Positions 31,332 through 39,990 of a DNA stretch of 64,000 nucleotides are shown here, piece after piece. The translations under genes were made by a program, and so were the position numbers. Numbering within the stretch: the first letter of the stretch is position 1; each line of letters opens with the position of its first letter. The notes below the pieces were generated by a model. The model was not told where the DNA came from and did no database searches. It was given only the letters and a program-made list of their open reading frames with translations. Source of the stretch: Pseudomonadota bacterium (GTDB lineage: Bacteria > Desulfobacterota > Binatia > Binatales > Binataceae); the NCBI GenBank assembly GCA_021324885.1, contig JAJPIF010000025.1:172713-236712 (forward strand), written 5' to 3'.

Positions 31332-32792
31332 ATGACAGCGATCAGCGAATACGGCCTTTTCATTGACGGCAACTACTGCAGCAGCGAGGACCGTTACGAG
31401 CGGGAATATCCCTACACCGGCGAAATCGTCGCGCGGATTGCGCGGGCGAGCGCCGCTCAGGCGGATGCGGCGATCGATGCTGCCGCGCGCGCCTTTTCCA
31501 AAACGCGGCGGTTTTCGCGCGCCCAACGCGCGGAAATTCTGACCACGATCGCGAAGGGAATCGCCGAACGCCGGAGTGATTTCGAGAACGCGATTCTCTA
31601 CTGCACCGGCAAGCCGATCAGCTATGCCCGCGCCGAGGTCACGCGCACGATTGGAGTTTTCACGCTGGCCGCGGAGGAGACCAAGCGCTTCGGCGGGCAT
31701 TACGAGCCGCTCGATTTCGATCCCTCCCGTCCCGGCGCAGTCGGGATGGTGGAGCGTTTTCCGATCGGTCCGATCACCGCGATCGCGCCTTTCAATTTTC
31801 CGCTCAACCTGGTGAGCCACAAGGTCGCGCCGGCGCTGGCCACCGGCAACACAGTGATCGTCAAGCCGCCGCCGCAATGTCCGGGACCGGCGCTGCTGCT
31901 GGCCGAAATCGCGACCGCCGCCGGAGCGCCCGCCGGTGCCGTCAACGTAATCTCGGCGGACCCGCCGGTGGCCGAGCGCCTCGTCACCGACGATCGCGTC
32001 AAAGCGCTGTTCTTTACCGGGAGCACCAAAGTCGGATGGGCGTTGAAGGCGAGAGCGGTGCGCAAACGGGTGACGCTGGAGCTGGGCGGCAACGGCGGGC
32101 TGATCATTGACGACGACGTCGATATTGCCGCGGCAGCGAAACAGGCTGCGCGCGGCGCGTTCGTCCATGCCGGACAGGTCTGCCTGTCGGTCCAGCGCAT
32201 CTTCGTCCAGCAAAAGATCTACGATGCGTTTATCAAACAGTTCGTGGACGAAACCGAGCGCTTCCCAAGCGGCGACCCGGCCGATGAAAAAACCCTGGCC
32301 GGACCGATGATCGACAGCGCCGCCGCCGATCGCGTGATGCAATGGATCGCGGAAGCCAGGGCAGCCGGAGCGCCAATTCTTACCGGAGACCGCCGCCAGG
32401 GCGCGGTCGTCGCGCCGACGATTATCGAAACGCGCGATCCAAAATTCCATCGCCTGCGCGTCTGGTGCGAGGAGGTCTTCGGCCCGGTGGCGACGGTTGA
32501 GCCCTTCCAGTCGTTCGACGACGCCGTCCGCAGCGTCAACGACTCTCCCTATGGGCTTCAGGCGGGCGTGCTGACCAACAACCTGGAGCATGCGATGTTC
32601 GCCTTCCGCGAGATCGAAGCGGGGGCGGTAATCGTCGGCGAAACCGGGGTGTTTCGCGTCGACAGCTATCCGTTCGGCGGGGTCAAGGATTCGGGATTCG
32701 GGCGCGAAGGCGTTGCCTATGCGATGGAAGCGATGACCGAACCGCGGATGCTGGTGCTCAACCTGCCGGGAGCATCAACCGGAGGGCGTTGA
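31332..32792 (+). CDS. NAD(P)+-dependent aldehyde dehydrogenase
   Basis: 486 residues from the ATG at 31332. Catalytic residues are E250 (LELGGNGG) and C284 (GQVCLS), with the cofactor-binding GSTKVG and the proton-relay Asn in APFNFPLNL. The signature resembles the non-phosphorylating glyceraldehyde-3-phosphate / lactaldehyde / succinate-semialdehyde branch, but the precise aldehyde cannot be fixed. An open extension upstream would run across the tRNA-Cys gene and is rejected. No strong ribosome-binding site is visible. It appears transcribed alone, followed by a perfect 20-bp palindrome. Confidence 0.9.
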   Translation: MTAISEYGLFIDGNYCSSEDRYEREYPYTGEIVARIARASAAQADAAIDAAARAFSKTRRFSRAQRAEILTTIAKGIAERRSDFENAILYCTGKPISYARAEVTRTIGVFTLAAEETKRFGGHYEPLDFDPSRPGAVGMVERFPIGPITAIAPFNFPLNLVSHKVAPALATGNTVIVKPPPQCPGPALLLAEIATAAGAPAGAVNVISADPPVAERLVTDDRVKALFFTGSTKVGWALKARAVRKRVTLELGGNGGLIIDDDVDIAAAAKQAARGAFVHAGQVCLSVQRIFVQQKIYDAFIKQFVDETERFPSGDPADEKTLAGPMIDSAAADRVMQWIAEARAAGAPILTGDRRQGAVVAPTIIETRDPKFHRLRVWCEEVFGPVATVEPFQSFDDAVRSVNDSPYGLQAGVLTNNLEHAMFAFREIEAGAVIVGETGVFRVDSYPFGGVKDSGFGREGVAYAMEAMTEPRMLVLNLPGASTGGR

Positions 32793-33174
32793 TTTTCGGC
32801 CTTCACTCGCCCCGTGCAACCGGGATGAGATCTCATCCCGATGGAATCGCCGCCGTCCCTGGCGTCTGGCTGCGTCTTTTGCCGCCAGATATTCAGATTC
32901 CTGCGATCCGCTTCCGCAGACTTGATAACCTATCAACTGACTTTGACGCAATGACCCGGATCGAAGACGCGCAGGCACCAGCCATTGATAGCGCCGATAA
33001 TCGGCAGCGGTTTTCTCCGGCGTGATCGCCGCTGCCGTCGTGGATTGTGGTCCGACTTCTGAAGCCCACCGATTCACGGCTATAATCCGGGCGGCTGAAT
33101 TGGGCAGCCGCGCAGGCGCGGTTTTCCTGCTCGCGCCAGTTTTGTTACGATGCCCGCGCGATAGCAGGTGAATC
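32793..33174. other. Intergenic region between aldehyde dehydrogenase and LLM oxidoreductase genes
   Basis: 382 bases without a credible gene on either strand. It contains the perfect 20-bp palindrome at 32821-32840 and presumably the promoter for the LLM oxidoreductase / cyclase pair. Confidence 0.5.
32821..32840. promoter_or_regulatory. Perfect 20-bp palindrome (candidate operator)
   Basis: CGGGATGAGATCTCATCCCG reads identically on both strands. It lies 29 bp after the aldehyde dehydrogenase stop codon and ~335 bp before the LLM oxidoreductase start. The absence of a spacer and of a T-run makes a dimeric regulator site more likely than a terminator, though the RNA could also fold as an 8-bp hairpin with a tetraloop. 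Confidence 0.5.
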
Positions 33175-34194
33175 ATGAAACTGGATACAGCACTGCGCTG
33201 GAACGAGATGCATGAGGTGGCGGGAGTGGCCCGGGCCGCTGAAGACGCCGGTTTCGACGCGCTGTGGAGCGCCGAATCCGGCACCGACGCGCTGCTGCCG
33301 CTCGCCGTCGCCGCCGTAAATACCGAACGAATCAAACTGGGAACTGCGGTGGTGCTGGCTTTTCCGCGTTCGCCGATGGTGCTGGCGTACATGTCGTGGG
33401 ATTTGGCGCGCGCCTCCCGTGGCCGTTTCATCCTGGGACTGGGCACGCAGGTCAAGGGGCATATCGAGCGCCGCTTCAGCACGCCGTGGCTGCCGCCGGT
33501 GGCGCGGATGCGTGAGTATATCGAATCGCTGCGGGCAATTTTCAAATGCTGGTCGGAGGGCGGCCGCAAGCTGTCCTATCAGGGCAAGTATTACAACTTC
33601 TCGCTGATGACGCCGGCTTTCACTCCGCCCCATCACGAGTTCGGCAATATCCCGATCTATACTTCGGGGCTGAACGCGCGCATGTGCCAACTGGCCGGCG
33701 AATTGTGCGAGGGCTTCCACGTCCATCCGTTTCATACCGCCAAATTCCTGCGCGAGAACGTGATGCCCAACGTCGAGGCCGGACTCAAAAAAGCCGGCCG
33801 GCAACGCTCCGATATCGCGATTGCGACCGGCGCCTTCGTGGTGGTGGGCCGCAACGACGAGGAACTGCATAATGCGCGTGAAGCGGTCCGCCGTCAAATC
33901 GCCTTTTACGGCTCCACGCGCACCTACAAACCCGTCTTCGACCTCCATGGATGGGGTGACGTGACGATGCGCCTCAACGAGAAGACCGCCAAGGGCGACT
34001 GGAAAGGCATGCCCAATGAAATCACGGACGAGATGCTCGACACCTTTGCGATCAGCGGCACGTTCGACAATATCGCCGCGAAGGTAAAAGCGACTTACGA
34101 TGGGCTGCTGGACCGGGTCTATTTCTATTTTCCATATCAGCCCGGCCGCGACGATCAGGAATGGCGCCGGTTGACGCGCAGTTTCAACGGCTGA
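33175..34194 (+). CDS. LLM-class F420-dependent oxidoreductase
   Basis: 339 residues with a luciferase-like TIM barrel: N-terminal DTALRWNEMHEVAGVARAAE, the WSAESGTDALLPLA segment, GTAVVLAFPRSP and GRFILGLGTQVKGHI, as in the subgroup typified by mycobacterial MSMEG_2256-like proteins predicted to use coenzyme F420. The fold alone cannot prove F420 rather than FMN. AGGTGA lies just upstream of the ATG. It is followed after 35 bp by a cyclase-family gene, so both probably act on the same compound. Cytoplasmic. Confidence 0.85.
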   Translation: MKLDTALRWNEMHEVAGVARAAEDAGFDALWSAESGTDALLPLAVAAVNTERIKLGTAVVLAFPRSPMVLAYMSWDLARASRGRFILGLGTQVKGHIERRFSTPWLPPVARMREYIESLRAIFKCWSEGGRKLSYQGKYYNFSLMTPAFTPPHHEFGNIPIYTSGLNARMCQLAGELCEGFHVHPFHTAKFLRENVMPNVEAGLKKAGRQRSDIAIATGAFVVVGRNDEELHNAREAVRRQIAFYGSTRTYKPVFDLHGWGDVTMRLNEKTAKGDWKGMPNEITDEMLDTFAISGTFDNIAAKVKATYDGLLDRVYFYFPYQPGRDDQEWRRLTRSFNG

Positions 34195-34229
34195 TTGAAA
34201 AAAATGGCGCCTTGACAGGAGTTTAGAGC

Positions 34230-35165
34230 ATGTCCCTGGCTGAAAGATTGGGAATCCGGCCGCTTTCGAACTGGGGCCGATGGGGTAACGACGATCAACT
34301 CGGCACCGCCAACTTTATCACGCCCGAGGTCGTCGCCGCCGCGGCAAAGGAAGTCCGGCGCGGAAAGATCATCACCTGCGCGATCCCGATCGATCGCAGC
34401 GGACCGTTGTTTCCGGGACGCCAGCCATGCGTGCGCATGATGTCGTTGATGAACGTGCGTGGGCGCGATGTCGGGCTCAAAACGGATTCGGTAGTCAGCG
34501 ACGACGTGATCGTAATGCCGCTTCAGGGCTCGACCCAATGGGACGCCCTTTCCCACGTCGGCTACGGTGGTTCCTATTACAACGGCGTGCCTTACACTGC
34601 AATCACGACCGAGCGCGGCGCCACCAAAAACTCGATCTTCAGGCTGGGGGAAAGTCTGACCACGCGCGGCGTGCTGGTCGATATGGTGCGATACAAAGGC
34701 GCCGAGACTAAAGGGCATCTGGACCCTGAGTATCCGATCACGGTGGCGGACCTTGAAGGCTGTCTGGCGATGGAGAAGGCGGAGGTCCGCAGCGGCGACG
34801 CGCTGCTGGTCCGCACCGGATGGGTGCCCCATTGGTACAAGCATCCCAACGAGCGGCGCGGCTATTTCAACCATCAGCCGGGTCTCCATCTGAAGACCAT
34901 CGAATGGATTTACGACAAGGAGATAGCGTGCGTGGCGGTGGATAACGTCAATGTCGAATGCGTACCGTCAGGCTATGACGAGGAAAACGTATTTCACGCG
35001 ATTGCGATCCGCGACGTCGGGCTGACCTTGGGCGAGATATTCGATTTCGAGGCGCTGGCCGCGGACTGCAAAGAGGACGGACGCTACACCTGTTTCTTCG
35101 TCGCCCCACCACTGCGCTTCCGCGGCGCGGTAGGCAGCCCGCTCAATCCACTGGCGATGAAGTGA
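34230..35165 (+). CDS. Cyclase-family (kynurenine-formamidase-like) metal hydrolase
   Basis: 311 residues. N-terminal LSNWGRWGNDDQLGTANF and TQWDALSHVGYGGSYYNG are hallmarks of the cyclase family; the histidine/aspartate cluster in this second segment supplies metal ligands, together with the later VDNVNVECVP region. Members include kynurenine formamidase, isatin hydrolase and polyketide-type cyclases, mostly Mn2+- or Zn2+-dependent amide or lactone hydrolases. AGGAG is 9 bases before the ATG. Pairing with an LLM oxidoreductase suggests oxidation followed by ring or amide hydrolysis; this is inference. Confidence 0.85.
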   Translation: MSLAERLGIRPLSNWGRWGNDDQLGTANFITPEVVAAAAKEVRRGKIITCAIPIDRSGPLFPGRQPCVRMMSLMNVRGRDVGLKTDSVVSDDVIVMPLQGSTQWDALSHVGYGGSYYNGVPYTAITTERGATKNSIFRLGESLTTRGVLVDMVRYKGAETKGHLDPEYPITVADLEGCLAMEKAEVRSGDALLVRTGWVPHWYKHPNERRGYFNHQPGLHLKTIEWIYDKEIACVAVDNVNVECVPSGYDEENVFHAIAIRDVGLTLGEIFDFEALAADCKEDGRYTCFFVAPPLRFRGAVGSPLNPLAMK

Positions 35166-35169
35166 ACTG

Positions 35170-36183
35170 TTGGTTTTTTTGGCCAATAATTTTGCTAATC
35201 TGAGTAAAACTCCAAACATTTCAAACAGTCACATTTCCAGGCCCCTTCCCGCCCCGATCCAGGCTGCCGCGCGCACGCTGATCCGCCGATGGGCGCGCAC
35301 CGGCAGAAAAGCCTCCCGGCTGTTCCGCCTGATCGAGCGATGGGGCCCGCGCCTGGCCACGGGTCCGCTGGAGACGACGTTGCCCAACGGATGCCGCGTG
35401 AGCTGCGATCTGCATGAATTCGTGCAGCGCCAGGTCTATTTCATGGGCGCGTTCGAGCCGGTCGAATCCTACCTGTTCACGCGCCTGCTGCGCCGCGGGA
35501 TGACGGTGATCGACGCCGGCGCCAATATCGGGCAATACACGCTGCTGGCCGCGACCGCGGTCGGGCGCTCGGGCAGCGTTCACAGCTTCGAACCGGTACC
35601 GTCGATTTGCGCAAGCCTGCGGCGCCACGTCAGCGTCAATCGGCTCACCAACGTGAGCGTCAACCAGCTGGCGCTGTGGCACGAGGAGTCCACCGTCACT
35701 TTGGGGCTGCCGCCGGATCGAATATACAACGCCGGCAGCTGGACCATCGGAACATCCGAAAGCCAGAGCGCGGCAGTGCGGGCCGAGGCGATCCGGCTCG
35801 ACTCCTACGTCAGCAGGCGCGCACTGCCGCGCGTGGACGTGATCAAGATGGACATCCAGGGGGCGGAGCCATTTGCGCTGGAAGGCGCGCGCAAGATGCT
35901 GGCCGACTGGCATCCCACGCTCATGATGGAAGTCCATCGGCCATCGCTGGCGGCGTTGGGCAGCAGCCCCGAGGCGCTGTGGGCATTCCTGTCGCAATTC
36001 GGTTATCGCGCCTGGCGCATCAGGCCATCGCTCAAAAACAGCGGTCCGCTACCCAACCTCGACGGCGTCGAGTTCGAGAACTTCTTTTTTCATATCGAAG
36101 ATTTGCCGCACGCCGTGACCAGCGGATGGAGCCGCCACGTGCCCAAGCAGTGGGCCTGCTCGGGCTGGGCGTTGGAAGGATAA
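35170..36183 (+). CDS. FkbM-family methyltransferase
   Basis: The conserved domain is complete: VIDAGANIGQYTLLAA (SAM motif I), SGSVHSFEPVPS, the MDIQGAEPFALEGA segment and LMMEVH, all typical of FkbM methyltransferases, which O-methylate sugars or polyketides. The first ~20 codons after the TTG at 35170 are AT-rich and unlike the rest, so the true start is probably further in and the AT-rich DNA may be a promoter. It neighbours convergent glycan genes, so methylation of a surface sugar is the likely role. Confidence 0.8.
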   Translation: MVFLANNFANLSKTPNISNSHISRPLPAPIQAAARTLIRRWARTGRKASRLFRLIERWGPRLATGPLETTLPNGCRVSCDLHEFVQRQVYFMGAFEPVESYLFTRLLRRGMTVIDAGANIGQYTLLAATAVGRSGSVHSFEPVPSICASLRRHVSVNRLTNVSVNQLALWHEESTVTLGLPPDRIYNAGSWTIGTSESQSAAVRAEAIRLDSYVSRRALPRVDVIKMDIQGAEPFALEGARKMLADWHPTLMMEVHRPSLAALGSSPEALWAFLSQFGYRAWRIRPSLKNSGPLPNLDGVEFENFFFHIEDLPHAVTSGWSRHVPKQWACSGWALEG

Positions 36184-36186
36184 ATT

Positions 36187-37215
36187 TCAGAGCTTGCGCG
36201 CGTAAACTTCCAGCACGTCAGTGCGTGGCAGATCGGCGGAGCTGGTGCGCCGGTAGAGATCCATCCGGCCATGGTATGCGCGCTCCAGAATCCTGCCCAG
36301 CAGCCCGCCCGGTTTGAGTCGTTTGCCGCGGCGAAACGGCGCCAGGACGGCGGTAACCCATGGTGGAAAGGTCAGATCGCCGGCCATTGCGCGGCAGTAA
36401 TGCTCAAGCCCCTCGATCGCGAGGACTTCCAGGCCGCTGCGGCCAAGGCAATCGCGGATTGTGCCCGGACCGAAGTAGGAAATGTGCTCCGGCGGATCGA
36501 ACCATACATTGATCGGCTCGCCTGCCGCCGCATGCGGGCATTCGCAATTCGGGGTGCTCAGCGCAAGCGTTCCATTGGGAACCAGCAAGCTTGCAACCTG
36601 AGCCATTGTATCGACGGGATCGCTCAGATGCTCAATCACTTCGAACATGGTGACGCATTCAAAGCGCTCGCCGCTGCCCAGCGCCGCGTCGATAGATTCG
36701 TAAACGCGACTGCCGGTGATAGCGGCGGCGCGCCGGCGCATCTCGGGCGACAGTTCCACGCCCGCCACTTGCCATCCGCGCTGCTGCGCCGCGCGCATCA
36801 GGTACCCGGAGGCGCATCCGATGTCCAGCAGCCGTTTGGGCTGTTGGAAAGCGCGGACGCGGTCGAGCCTTGGCACATAGAAGTGCACAAGGCGGCGACG
36901 CCACAGCGCGTCATAGTCCGCGATTCCGCATTCGCCGCCGCTGGTGAAGTAAACGTCTTCCTTATAGATCGCGGCGGCGTCGTAACCGGGCGCAACCGGT
37001 GCGAACATGAATCCGCATTGGGCGCACTGCACGATCGCAAAGCCATTGCGCCGCATGATTTCGGCGCAGGGGCCGCCACAGATTTTGCAGGCGGCCCGCG
37101 CCAATGGCTCAGCGTTGCTCGGCGGGGTCGAACTCAAAGGTATTCGCTCCGAGGCATGATGAAAAAACCTCAATGTATTGATGCGCAAATTGCCGCCAGG
37201 AGAACCGCGATGCAA
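36187..37215 (-). CDS. SAM-dependent methyltransferase with N-terminal zinc ribbon
   Basis: Up to 342 residues. A CKICGGP…VQCAQCGFMF four-cysteine zinc ribbon precedes a class I methyltransferase core: LLDIGCASGYLMRAA (motif I), VAGVELSPEM, TMFEVIEHLSDP and GTLALSTPN. This architecture is common among sugar or polysaccharide C-/O-methyltransferases. The ATG at 37215 would overlap the upstream glycosyltransferase by 107 bases; a TTG at 37137 (overlap 29 bases) is a more economical start. Same strand and overlap with the GT4 gene show an operon for glycan synthesis. Confidence 0.82.
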   Translation of the reverse strand: MHRGSPGGNLRINTLRFFHHASERIPLSSTPPSNAEPLARAACKICGGPCAEIMRRNGFAIVQCAQCGFMFAPVAPGYDAAAIYKEDVYFTSGGECGIADYDALWRRRLVHFYVPRLDRVRAFQQPKRLLDIGCASGYLMRAAQQRGWQVAGVELSPEMRRRAAAITGSRVYESIDAALGSGERFECVTMFEVIEHLSDPVDTMAQVASLLVPNGTLALSTPNCECPHAAAGEPINVWFDPPEHISYFGPGTIRDCLGRSGLEVLAIEGLEHYCRAMAGDLTFPPWVTAVLAPFRRGKRLKPGGLLGRILERAYHGRMDLYRRTSSADLPRTDVLEVYARKL

Positions 37216-38266
37216 CCTTCTGACGCGCGCGTTTGCCCATCTGTTCGCGCTCCGCGGGCGAATTCAGCATCCAGCGCATCGCCCACGCCAGTTGATCGGC
37301 AGTGTTGGATTCGAGCAGCAGCCCGCTCTCACCGTGATCAATAATCTCAGGCGTGCCGCCGCTGCGCGTCGCGATTACCGGGGTCCCACATGCCATCGCT
37401 TCGAGAAAGACCAGGCCCAGCCCTTCCGGCATCCGGCTCGGCATCGCAAAGAACAGCGCATGCTTGTACAGGCTCCACAACTCGGGCCTCGCGACGATTC
37501 CAACCAATTTCACCCGATCGCCGATTCCCGCCGACGCCGCAATTGCTTCAAGCGTCGCCCGATCGCGGCCATCGCCGCTGATTAACAGGTCGACTTCAGG
37601 ATGCTGGCCGGCAATATCGGCAAAGGCTTCGATTAAAGCGTCCAGCGCCTTGTGACGTAGGTCCAAACGGGCGGCGCAAAAAACGTAGTCCCGTGGATGC
37701 ACGCGCGGGCCGGCAGAGTGCGGAGCGTCCGGATCGACGCCGCCGGTTATAACCCGCGCTTCGCGCGCCGCCGGGAGCAGATTCGCAAAAAATCCCCGGG
37801 TGGCTTCGGACAGCGCTGTCAGAGCCGCCGCGCCCCGCAGCGAGTGCAGCGCCCCGGTGTCCATTTTTCCCCGGCCCCATGAATCATAAAGGCTTTGGAC
37901 CATGGCAACGCCCGCTTGCTGACAGACGTCGGCCACGGTGGGAAATCGGTCCCAGGACCAGCAATGTGAACTGACAATTTGGGGTCGCCAGGCGATAATT
38001 TCGCCCATCAGCCTTCTGGCCTCGGACGAAAAACGCACCGGCCACAAACGTTCGAGATGGCGCAGCGTAACGGGCCGACGGCTTGGAATTCCGAGACAGC
38101 GCAATTCGCCGCGGAACCTGGTCGTCCGCTCCATGCCACTCACAGAAGGCGTTGAATAGACGGCTACCTGATGGCCCGCCAATTCCAGTTCGGCGGCCAG
38201 ATTGTCCACCACTTCCTGGACACCGCCCAGCGAGCGGAAGGCTTCGCATATGATTAGAATACGCAC
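37109..38266 (-). CDS. GT4-family glycosyltransferase
   Basis: 385 residues with the GT-B fold. N-terminal acceptor domain: RILIICEAFRSLGGVQEVVD with the glycine-rich loop. The C-terminal donor domain contains VFCAARLDLRHKALDALIEA, LLISGDGRDR and the E-x7-E motif region (EGLGLVFLEAMACGTP) that binds the nucleotide sugar. It retains the sugar's alpha configuration. The acceptor is unknown but, given the adjoining methyltransferases and WaaP-like kinase, is likely a surface polysaccharide or lipopolysaccharide core. Cytoplasmic or peripheral to the inner membrane. Its start lies 131 bp from the divergently transcribed kinase gene. Confidence 0.92.
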   Translation of the reverse strand: MRILIICEAFRSLGGVQEVVDNLAAELELAGHQVAVYSTPSVSGMERTTRFRGELRCLGIPSRRPVTLRHLERLWPVRFSSEARRLMGEIIAWRPQIVSSHCWSWDRFPTVADVCQQAGVAMVQSLYDSWGRGKMDTGALHSLRGAAALTALSEATRGFFANLLPAAREARVITGGVDPDAPHSAGPRVHPRDYVFCAARLDLRHKALDALIEAFADIAGQHPEVDLLISGDGRDRATLEAIAASAGIGDRVKLVGIVARPELWSLYKHALFFAMPSRMPEGLGLVFLEAMACGTPVIATRSGGTPEIIDHGESGLLLESNTADQLAWAMRWMLNSPAEREQMGKRARQKVASRFSWRQFAHQYIEVFSSCLGANTFEFDPAEQR

Positions 38267-38397
38267 AAAGCGCCTGATATCGTAACTCAGTATCAGGCAA
38301 ACCTACTATGGCCGACTAACCAGGGGCAACCACGAGAACGGCGCGGGAAGTGATGGCTGATGCATAAAAATGTCCAATCCGCTAGCCTTGACTTGTC

Positions 38398-39255
38398 ATG
38401 GGTTCCCAGGTTCTTTACGCGCACGGGCCGCAATGGCTTGAGTTGGTCGAGCACCCCGACCAGGTTATCGCGGGCAGCGGGTTTCACGAAGTAAAAAACA
38501 TTTCAAGAAATCGCGCCGGATTTATCCAGTCGCCGCACGGCACTATCTTCGTAAAGCGTCTTGTACCCGGCTCCTGGTTCGAAGGGATGCTGGAGCGGTT
38601 GCGTGGATCTTCGGCGAGGCGCTCCCTGCGCGCCGCTCAATTGCTTGACGCCGCAGGATTCCTGGTTCCGCTGCCGCTTGCCGCGTCGGAGCAAACTGCG
38701 TTTGGAGCGATCAGGTCGAGCTGGATCTTCAGCCGCGCGCTGACTTCAGCCAAGGTCCTCAGCCGCTTTATCGAGCGCGGGCACGCTCCAGCGGAGGTGG
38801 AAAAAATCAGGCGACGGGAGGCTCTGACGGCGGTTGCGCGATGCGTCCGGCGGCTCCATGACTCAGGCTTGTTCACCTCGGATTTGCAGGAAACCAACCT
38901 GATGCTCGAGCGCGCCGATGATGGGGTGAGAATCCATTTCGTCGATCTGGACGGCTTTCGCCAACTGGTACATGTGTCGTGGAGGCGGCGCAGGCGCAAC
39001 CTTGTTCAGCTCGACCGCAGTGTGGGCCGCTTCATGAGTCGCAGCGAGCGCCTGCGTTTTCTGCTTACCTATCTCGGTCCGGGATGGGACCGCGACGCGG
39101 TGAGGAAACTGGCCGCCCGCCTGATGGCCGAACGAGAGCGCAAGGAGCGTCAATTCGCGCATCGGCGCCTCAAGCGCGATGCTCAGGCGGTTTGGACCGG
39201 ACCGTTTAGTTCGAATCGCAAACCGGGATCACCTCAGGTTTCACAAATCAGATAA
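38398..39255 (+). CDS. WaaP/Kdo-kinase-like lipopolysaccharide kinase
   Basis: 285 residues with a small protein-kinase-like fold: FHEVKNISRNRAGFI and TIFVKRLVPGSW (ATP-binding Lys), a helix with CVRRLHDSGLF, the catalytic-loop equivalent SDLQETNLML, and HFVDLDGFRQL as the metal-binding Asp motif. WaaP/KdkA family enzymes phosphorylate heptose or Kdo in lipid A-core, stabilising the outer membrane. Divergent from the GT4 gene. The ATG at 38398 gives a full-length N-terminus. The VIT1-type gene follows 10 bp after its stop. Confidence 0.82.
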   Translation: MGSQVLYAHGPQWLELVEHPDQVIAGSGFHEVKNISRNRAGFIQSPHGTIFVKRLVPGSWFEGMLERLRGSSARRSLRAAQLLDAAGFLVPLPLAASEQTAFGAIRSSWIFSRALTSAKVLSRFIERGHAPAEVEKIRRREALTAVARCVRRLHDSGLFTSDLQETNLMLERADDGVRIHFVDLDGFRQLVHVSWRRRRRNLVQLDRSVGRFMSRSERLRFLLTYLGPGWDRDAVRKLAARLMAERERKERQFAHRRLKRDAQAVWTGPFSSNRKPGSPQVSQIR

Positions 39256-39265
39256 ACTGGATCTT

Positions 39266-39985
39266 ATGGCCATTTCGATTCGCAGGCGGGAATACGACCA
39301 TCATACCGAGCAGGTGCATGCCGCCGGAGGCGAGCAGATTCGCGACCTGATGCTCGGACTGAACGACGGACTGGTCGCGTCGCTGGCGGTCACCTCGGGG
39401 GTAAGCGGCGCTTTCACCGCGCGCAGGATCGTGATCATGGCGGGGCTTTCCGAAATGCTGGGCGGCGCGGTATCGATGGGCCTGGCGGCGTTTATTTCAG
39501 CTCGTTCCCAGATCGAGTTTTATCACAGCGAGATCGAACGCGAGCACCTTGAGATGCGCAAATGGCCCGATCGCGAGCGCGACGAAATCCGCAACATCTA
39601 CCGCGCCAAGGGTTTCACTGGAAAGCTGCTCGACCAGATCGTCGAGCATATCACGGCGGACCCCAAACGATGGAGCGACGTGATGATGCGCGAGGAACTG
39701 GGCTTCAGCGGCGAGTTCGAATCGCCTCTGCGCTCAGGCACGACGGTGGGCATTTCATACCTGTGCGGCGCCGCGGTGCCGGTAATCCCGTATCTGTTCG
39801 TCGAGCCGGCTCATGGGGTGATTCTGTCGGCAATCGCCACGCTGTTCGCGCTGTTCGTGGTCGGGGCCGCCAAGACCCTGATCACGACCCGATCGTGGTG
39901 GCGCAGCGGCCTGGAAAGCGTGGTGACCGGCGCTGCTGCCGCAGCAGCGACTTTCGGCGCGGGTTCGCTGTTTTCCCGCCTATAG
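39266..39985 (+). CDS. VIT1/CCC1-family iron/manganese transporter
   Basis: 239 residues from the ATG at 39266, 10 bp after the kinase gene. Signature DLMLGLNDGLVASLAVTSGV begins the first helix. SEMLGGAVSMGLAAFISARSQ forms the second, followed by the acidic cytoplasmic metal-binding helices (EIEREHLEMRKWPDRERDEI; ITADPKRWSDVMMREELG) and three C-terminal helices (about 155-235). The family moves Fe2+ or Mn2+ out of the cytoplasm. The frame is open upstream into the kinase gene, but similarity begins near the chosen start. Confidence 0.9.
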   Translation: MAISIRRREYDHHTEQVHAAGGEQIRDLMLGLNDGLVASLAVTSGVSGAFTARRIVIMAGLSEMLGGAVSMGLAAFISARSQIEFYHSEIEREHLEMRKWPDRERDEIRNIYRAKGFTGKLLDQIVEHITADPKRWSDVMMREELGFSGEFESPLRSGTTVGISYLCGAAVPVIPYLFVEPAHGVILSAIATLFALFVVGAAKTLITTRSWWRSGLESVVTGAAAAAATFGAGSLFSRL

Positions 39986-39990
39986 ACCCC

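Noticed and set aside
31263-32591. 442-residue minus-strand frame opposite the aldehyde dehydrogenase
   Set aside because: Antisense shadow; no family features.
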